The notes under the pieces: model-generated
Told to the model about the DNA's origin: nothing
Databases searched by the model: none
The model's input: only the letters and a program-made list of their open reading frames with translations
Translations under genes and position numbers: made by a program
DNA from: Pseudorhodoplanes sinuspersici
GTDB taxonomy: Bacteria; Pseudomonadota; Alphaproteobacteria; Rhizobiales; Xanthobacteraceae
Reading direction: 5' to 3'
Length of the DNA: 64,000 nt
Assembly (NCBI RefSeq): GCF_002119765.1
Contig: NZ_CP021112.1
Span: forward strand, 4,396,501-4,460,500
Shown: positions 59,728-64,000 of the stretch, one piece after another
Layout: each line of letters starts with the position of its first letter
Numbering within the stretch: position 1 is the stretch's first letter

Positions 59728-61734
59728 ATGTTCAAGCGAATTCTGATCGCCAATCGCGGCGAAATCGCCTGCCGGATTATCAAGACCGCCCGCCGCATGG
59801 GCATCGAGACGGTGGCCGTTTATTCGGATGCCGACCGTGATGCCTTGCATGTTGAGATGGCGGATGAAGCCATTCACATCGGACCTCCGCCGGCGGCCGA
59901 AAGCTACCTCCTGATCGATAAAATCGTGGCGGCATGCCGGGCGACCGGCGCCGAGGCCGTGCACCCCGGCTACGGCTTCCTGTCTGAACGGGAGGCCTTT
60001 CCCAGGGCGCTTGAGGCGGCCGGCATCGTCTTCATCGGGCCGAATGCCAAGGCCATCGCTGCCATGGGCGACAAGATAGAGTCCAAGAAGGCGGCGGCCG
60101 CAGCCAAGGTCTCGACCGTTCCTGGCTACCTCGGTGAAATCGCCGATGCCGAACAGGCCGCAAAAATTGCCGACGAGATCGGCTATCCGGTGATGATCAA
60201 GGCGTCAGCCGGTGGAGGCGGCAAGGGGATGCGCATTGCCTATTCGCACGCCGAAGTGGCCGAAGGGTTTGCCCGTGCGCGCTCGGAGGCGAAATCGTCC
60301 TTCGGCGACGACCGCGTGTTTGTGGAGAAATTCATCGTCGATCCGCGCCACATCGAAATCCAGGTGCTGGGCGACAAGCATGGCAATGTCATCTCTCTCG
60401 GCGAGCGCGAATGTTCGATCCAGCGTCGCAACCAGAAGGTGATCGAGGAAGCGCCATCGCCACTGCTCGACGAGGCGACACGCAAGACCATGGGCGAGCA
60501 GGCGGTCGCGCTGGCAAAGGCCGTCGGCTACGACAGCGCCGGTACGGTCGAATTCGTCGCCGGGCAGGATCGCTCATTTTATTTTCTGGAGATGAATACG
60601 CGCCTGCAGGTCGAGCATCCGGTGACCGAACTTGTCACCGGTATTGACCTTGTCGAGCAGATGATCCGCGTCGCGGCCGGCGAGGAACTGGCGATCAAGC
60701 AATCTGATGTGAAGCTGGTCGGCTGGGCTGTGGAAAGCCGCGTCTATGCGGAAGACCCTTATCGTGGTTTCCTGCCATCGACCGGTCGTCTCGTCCGCTA
60801 CCGGCCCCCCGTTGAGTCGCAGATTAACGGCGTTACGGTGCGCAATGACACCGGCGTGTATGAAGGCGGCGAAATCTCGCTCTACTACGATCCGATGATC
60901 GCCAAGCTCGTCACGCATGCGCCGACACGCGAGCAGGCCATCGACGCGCAATCCGATGCGCTCGACGCATTCTATGTCGGCGGTATTCGGCACAATATTC
61001 CGTTCCTGTCGGCGCTGATGGCGCATCCGCGCTGGCGATCGGGCAAGCTCTCGACCGGCTTTATCTCCGAAGAATTCCCGGACGGCTTTCATGGTGTCGC
61101 GCCCGAAGGCGAGACGGCGCATGTGCTGGCGGCCGTCGCAACGGCGATTGATCACGTGCTGGGCGAGCGCAAGCGGCAGATTTCCGGCCAGATGCCGCAT
61201 CGCCTCGTCACGCGCGAGCGGCAGCGCGCAGTGTGGCTCAACGACGACGAATACAAACTCGACGTCACACGCGCCAACGGTACCATCGAGGTTGCATTCC
61301 GTAACGGCGCCACCCACACGCATCGGATCGAGTCGGACTGGCGGCCGGGCGATCCGGTATGGATCGGTCGCGTCGATGGCAAGCCGGTCACGGTGCAGGT
61401 CAATCCGATCCCGAACGGTTTCGACCTCAGCCTTCGTGGCGTGCAGGCGCGGGCCTATGTGTTCACGGAAAGCGAGGCGGCTTACGCCCGTCTCATGCCG
61501 ATCAAGAAGGCCGCCGATACCGGCAAGTTTTTGCTCTGTCCGATGCCGGGGCTTGTTGTCTCTATTGCCGTGGCTGAAGGGCAGGAGGTGAAGGTCGGAG
61601 AGACGCTGGCAGTCGTTGAAGCCATGAAGATGGAAAACGTCCTGCGCGCCGAGCGCGACGGGACGGTGAAAAAGATCCACGCCAAGAAAGGGGATAGTCT
61701 TGCTGTGGATGCCGTGATCATGGAATTTGCCTGA
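59728..61734 (+). CDS. pccA: Propionyl/acetyl-CoA carboxylase alpha subunit (biotin carboxylase + BCCP)
   Basis: A 668-aa biotin-dependent carboxylase subunit. The biotin carboxylase domain (1-450) includes FKRILIANRGEIACRI, KASAGGGGKGMRIA (ATP), QRRNQKVIEEAPSP and FLEMNTRLQVEHPVTE; a middle BT region links it to the C-terminal biotin carrier (about 595-668), with biotinyl Lys634 in EAMKMEN. It works with PccB, encoded at 39.6 kb, to make methylmalonyl-CoA. The ATG at 59728 opens the usual sequence. Confidence 0.96.
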   Translation: MFKRILIANRGEIACRIIKTARRMGIETVAVYSDADRDALHVEMADEAIHIGPPPAAESYLLIDKIVAACRATGAEAVHPGYGFLSEREAFPRALEAAGIVFIGPNAKAIAAMGDKIESKKAAAAAKVSTVPGYLGEIADAEQAAKIADEIGYPVMIKASAGGGGKGMRIAYSHAEVAEGFARARSEAKSSFGDDRVFVEKFIVDPRHIEIQVLGDKHGNVISLGERECSIQRRNQKVIEEAPSPLLDEATRKTMGEQAVALAKAVGYDSAGTVEFVAGQDRSFYFLEMNTRLQVEHPVTELVTGIDLVEQMIRVAAGEELAIKQSDVKLVGWAVESRVYAEDPYRGFLPSTGRLVRYRPPVESQINGVTVRNDTGVYEGGEISLYYDPMIAKLVTHAPTREQAIDAQSDALDAFYVGGIRHNIPFLSALMAHPRWRSGKLSTGFISEEFPDGFHGVAPEGETAHVLAAVATAIDHVLGERKRQISGQMPHRLVTRERQRAVWLNDDEYKLDVTRANGTIEVAFRNGATHTHRIESDWRPGDPVWIGRVDGKPVTVQVNPIPNGFDLSLRGVQARAYVFTESEAAYARLMPIKKAADTGKFLLCPMPGLVVSIAVAEGQEVKVGETLAVVEAMKMENVLRAERDGTVKKIHAKKGDSLAVDAVIMEFA

Positions 61735-61787
61735 GTCTCAGAAACAGTGGCGTTGGCGTCTGCGTGGTCGCATGCGATCCTGATCCG

Positions 61788-62312
61788 ATGAGCATTCTCG
61801 AATCGTTTTCTCCGTCGGGCGAATTGGAACAGGGGCCCTATGTGCGCTCCATGCTGGCCCTGCTGATTGGCGCGGTCTTGTCGCATCTGTTGACCGCGCC
61901 CGCTGTGCTGACGCAACTCGGCATCCTGCCGTTCCTGATCGTGCAGATTGTCATTGTCTGGTGGTGGTTCGCGCTGATCGTCAAGCGTCTCCACAACGCC
62001 GAGCGCAGTATTCTCGGTGTGACTGCGGTGGCGCTGATCTCATTCACCGCCGTCATTTTCCTGGCGGTAATGCTGGTCCTGCAGGTCAGTGATACGAGCG
62101 CAAACGCCGTCGGATCATGGTTGCCGGCATCGATCGGACTGCTGCTCTATCCCTTTGTGTTCTTCTTCAATCTTGTGACCGGCCCCGCAACCAGTGCGCA
62201 GGATCTGCACATCGCGTTGCTGGCGCTAATGATCGTTGCTCCACCCTTGCTGACGATCTGGTGGTCGGTCTGGGCGGCGCTGCAGCCGTCCGAACTTCAT
62301 ACGACTGAATGA
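61788..62312 (+). CDS. DUF805-like four-helix membrane protein
   Basis: A 174-aa protein with four hydrophobic helices. IVWWWFALIVKRLHNAERSILG resembles the DUF805 signature (usually RLHD), so membership is likely but not firm. The start MSILESFSPSGELEQGP at 61788 is chosen over one 24 bases earlier. Its stop overlaps the next gene's start by four bases. Confidence 0.75.
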   Translation: MSILESFSPSGELEQGPYVRSMLALLIGAVLSHLLTAPAVLTQLGILPFLIVQIVIVWWWFALIVKRLHNAERSILGVTAVALISFTAVIFLAVMLVLQVSDTSANAVGSWLPASIGLLLYPFVFFFNLVTGPATSAQDLHIALLALMIVAPPLLTIWWSVWAALQPSELHTTE

Positions 62313-62776
62313 TGCTGTTGCATTTCGCTTATGGCTCGAACATGAGCCGTGTGCCGATGCGACAAAGATGTCCAGGCGCGGCTGAGGCTGGTCTCGCCAT
62401 TTTGCGTCACCATCGCTTTGTCGTTATGACGAATGGCTACGCTTCGGTGGTGCCCGCACCGGGCGAAACGGTTCATGGCGTGCTGTGGCGGATCACGCCG
62501 CGCGATTTGGCCGCACTCAACGCCTATGAAAATGTGGCCGGCGGTCTTTATCGTCAGGCGATGCTTCCCGTCATTCAGGGTGCAAAAACGATGGCGGCCT
62601 TGATCTATCTCGGAAACGACATGGGCGAGGGGCGTCCTCGTCCTGGATATATCGAGCTCGTTGTCGAGGCAGCACGCGAATGGAATCTGCCTTCTGATTA
62701 TATTGAAGGTTTGGCGCGCTGGTCGCCTGGTGGTTGGCGTGGTGCGTCCGCGCCGGACACAGGAGCGATCGGATGA
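62309..62776 (+). CDS. Gamma-glutamylcyclotransferase-like (AIG2/GGCT) protein
   Basis: A 155-aa GGCT-fold protein. FAYGSNMSRVPMRQRCPGA is the YGSN substrate-binding loop; ALNAYENVAGGLYRQAMLPV contains the Glu expected to act as acid/base. Family members cleave gamma-glutamyl amides to 5-oxoproline. It overlaps genes on both sides by four bases (ATGA), forming a tight operon with DUF805-like and acyP. Confidence 0.88.
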   Translation: MMLLHFAYGSNMSRVPMRQRCPGAAEAGLAILRHHRFVVMTNGYASVVPAPGETVHGVLWRITPRDLAALNAYENVAGGLYRQAMLPVIQGAKTMAALIYLGNDMGEGRPRPGYIELVVEAAREWNLPSDYIEGLARWSPGGWRGASAPDTGAIG

Positions 62777-63072
62777 GTGAGCGCGTCATTCGCCAGGTTG
62801 TCATTCGCGGCCGTGTGCAAGGTGTCGGATATCGCGACTGGACACGCCACGTCGCGCGGGACCGGGGCATCGAAGGCTGGGTGCGCAACAGACAAGATGG
62901 GAGTGTGGAGGCTGTGTTTGCCGGCACGCCGCAAGCGGTGTCCGGCATGATCGCGGCTTGCCGTAAAGGGCCCTCGAATTCAGCCGTTCAGGCAATTCAG
63001 GAGCGTGACGGAACGGCGGAAGAGTTCGAATTGCGCGGCGACAGGGCGTTCGCGGTTCTGCCGACAGCCTGA
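62773..63072 (+). CDS. acyP: Acylphosphatase
   Basis: A 99-aa acylphosphatase that hydrolyses carboxyl-phosphate bonds. VIRGRVQGVGYRDWTRHVARDRGIEGWVRNRQDGSVEAVFAG carries the phosphate-binding loop GRVQGVGYR with the catalytic Arg, and the catalytic Asn in GWVRNRQDGSVE. The start ATG at 62773 overlaps the GGCT stop. Confidence 0.95.
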   Translation: MSERVIRQVVIRGRVQGVGYRDWTRHVARDRGIEGWVRNRQDGSVEAVFAGTPQAVSGMIAACRKGPSNSAVQAIQERDGTAEEFELRGDRAFAVLPTA

Positions 63073-63074
63073 TT

Positions 63075-63818
63075 TCAGTCTGTCCCCCTGCGAGCTTCCG
63101 CCTCCGCGGGAACAGCCAATTCGGATGACCCGAACAATCCTTCAAACTCAACCTTCAGCGCCATATCGAGATCGCCCATCGTGACCGGCAAGCCGAGGTC
63201 GACAAGGCTGGTCACGCCGAATTTCTGCTCGCGCACCCCGCAGGGGACGATGCCGGCAAAATGCGACAGGTCGGGCTCCACATTGACGGCAATCCCGTGC
63301 AGCGATACCCAGCTTTTCAGCCGGATGCCTATCGCTGCGATCTTGTCCTCATAACCGTCGCCCTTGACCGGCCGCCGCACCCAGACGCCGACGCGATCGT
63401 CACGCCGCTCGCCCTGCACGTTGAAATGGGCCAGCGCCCGGATGATCCATTCTTCCAGCGTCGCGACGAAAGCCCGGACATCCGGCCGGCGGCGCTTCAG
63501 GTCCAGCATTAGATAGACCACACGTTGGCCAGGCCCGTGATAGGTCATCTGACCGCCACGGCCGGCCTGGTAGACGGGGAAACGGGCCTCCAGCAATTCG
63601 GTCTCACCGGCGCTGGTGCCCGCGGTATAGAGCGGAGGGTGTTCCACCAGCCAGATCAGCTCCGGCGCCTGGCCAGCCGCCACGTCGGCGACGCGAGCCT
63701 CCATGCCGGCCAGCGCCACGTCATAGGGCGTCAAGCCGCTGTCCACCCGCCATTCGGGGGCAGGACTGCCGGGACGGGCAGGAAAGCCCAGAGAGAGCTG
63801 ATTTCGGGAATTAACCAC
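63075..63818 (-). CDS. lipB: Octanoyltransferase LipB
   Basis: A 247-aa enzyme that transfers octanoyl from acyl carrier protein to lipoyl domains. [21 protein letters not shown] is the substrate loop; the catalytic pair is Lys159 (DKIAAIGIR) and Cys193 (GIVPCGV), joined by [10 protein letters not shown]. It would feed 2-oxoacid dehydrogenases. It converges on acyP and is divergent from the FliN-like gene. Confidence 0.95.
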   Translation of the reverse strand: MVNSRNQLSLGFPARPGSPAPEWRVDSGLTPYDVALAGMEARVADVAAGQAPELIWLVEHPPLYTAGTSAGETELLEARFPVYQAGRGGQMTYHGPGQRVVYLMLDLKRRRPDVRAFVATLEEWIIRALAHFNVQGERRDDRVGVWVRRPVKGDGYEDKIAAIGIRLKSWVSLHGIAVNVEPDLSHFAGIVPCGVREQKFGVTSLVDLGLPVTMGDLDMALKVEFEGLFGSSELAVPAEAEARRGTD

Positions 63819-63902
63819 CGATTAACCATAGCATGGTGACCTGCCTGCACATCACTCCGGTACCCGAATCCGGGTGCCGACAGGCCGCAAGGACATAACC
63901 AC

Positions 63903-64000
63903 GTGCCCACACTCGACAAGGTCTCTCTCGATATTTCGGTTGTTCTCGGTACCTGCGTGATGCCGGTCCATCAGGTCCTGCGGCTCGGCCGAGGCGCGAT
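63903..64000 (+). CDS. FliN-like flagellar motor switch protein, 5' part (cut by window end)
   Basis: From a GTG at 63903 (AAGGAC about nine bases upstream) the frame reads TLDKVSLDISVVLGTCVMPV followed by HQVLRLGRGA. The sequence VSLDISVVLG...MPVHQVLRLGRG is the SpoA/FliN pattern of the flagellar C-ring. Only about 32 codons are visible. The normal FliN is 100-130 aa, so most of the gene lies outside. Confidence 0.72.
   Translation, partial: MPTLDKVSLDISVVLGTCVMPVHQVLRLGRGA

Overview
The window reads as chromosomal DNA of a high-GC alphaproteobacterium of the order Hyphomicrobiales (Rhizobiales), probably near Bradyrhizobiaceae or Xanthobacteraceae. The signs are the alphaproteobacterial spc/alpha ribosomal gene order with secY and a LID-less adk, an ATP12-type F1-ATPase assembly chaperone, a PccA/PccB propionyl-CoA carboxylase, a KorAB plus GltD-like oxidoreductase operon, and many dispersed palindromic repeats of the kind common in this group. 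No rRNA, tRNA, CRISPR array, transposase or integrase was seen.

Layout. 1-7.9 kb: end of the ribosomal/RNA polymerase operon (rpsH partial, rplF, rplR, rpsE, rpmD, rplO, secY, adk, rpsM, rpsK, rpoA, rplQ), closed by a clear terminator; two palindromic repeats sit inside it, and Adk and L15 carry long basic tails. 7.9-24.4 kb: housekeeping and environmental genes, namely a quinone-oxidoreductase-like MDR protein divergent from an HxlR regulator, TctB/TctA without TctC, a membrane-fused spermidine synthase-like protein, a DegP-type protease, RarA, a diguanylate cyclase, an esterase, an RluA-family pseudouridine synthase with a long charged N-terminus, and an ArsR regulator with three SRPBCC proteins. 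23.9-26.7 kb: Lrp regulator, ornithine aminotransferase and an arginine dihydrolase-like amidino hydrolase, which together could take arginine to glutamate semialdehyde. 26.7-31.5 kb: 2-oxoacid:ferredoxin oxidoreductase with an FAD/Fe-S partner. 31.9-39.4 kb: HAD phosphatase, ATP12, a class D beta-lactamase with a Tat-like signal, Dps, FliK-like and FlhB-like proteins away from any flagellar cluster, a PfpI-family protein, and a TetR regulator beside a decayed SDR gene.

39.6-61.7 kb: pccB and pccA lie about 18.6 kb apart with an accessory block between them. Just after pccB there is a small membrane protein gene, a degenerate second copy of the pccB 3' end, an unknown gene with a possible PD-(D/E)XK-like core, and a VapBC-type toxin-antitoxin pair. 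Two related long structured elements (about 43.31-43.76 and 47.43-47.92 kb) share a sigma70-like promoter and a complex fold, and several helices are kept by compensatory base changes. They are best explained as a repeated, transcribed structured RNA and are the most novel item here. The rest of the block holds secreted and redox proteins (FKBP, MAPEG, GFA, DoxX, cupin, DctP, cyclase, SleB-like hydrolase, AhpD-like, ClpP-like, glutathione-dependent formaldehyde dehydrogenase, 1-Cys peroxiredoxin).

61.8-64 kb: a DUF805-like membrane protein, gamma-glutamylcyclotransferase-like protein, acylphosphatase, LipB, and the first 32 codons of a FliN-like protein cut by the window end.
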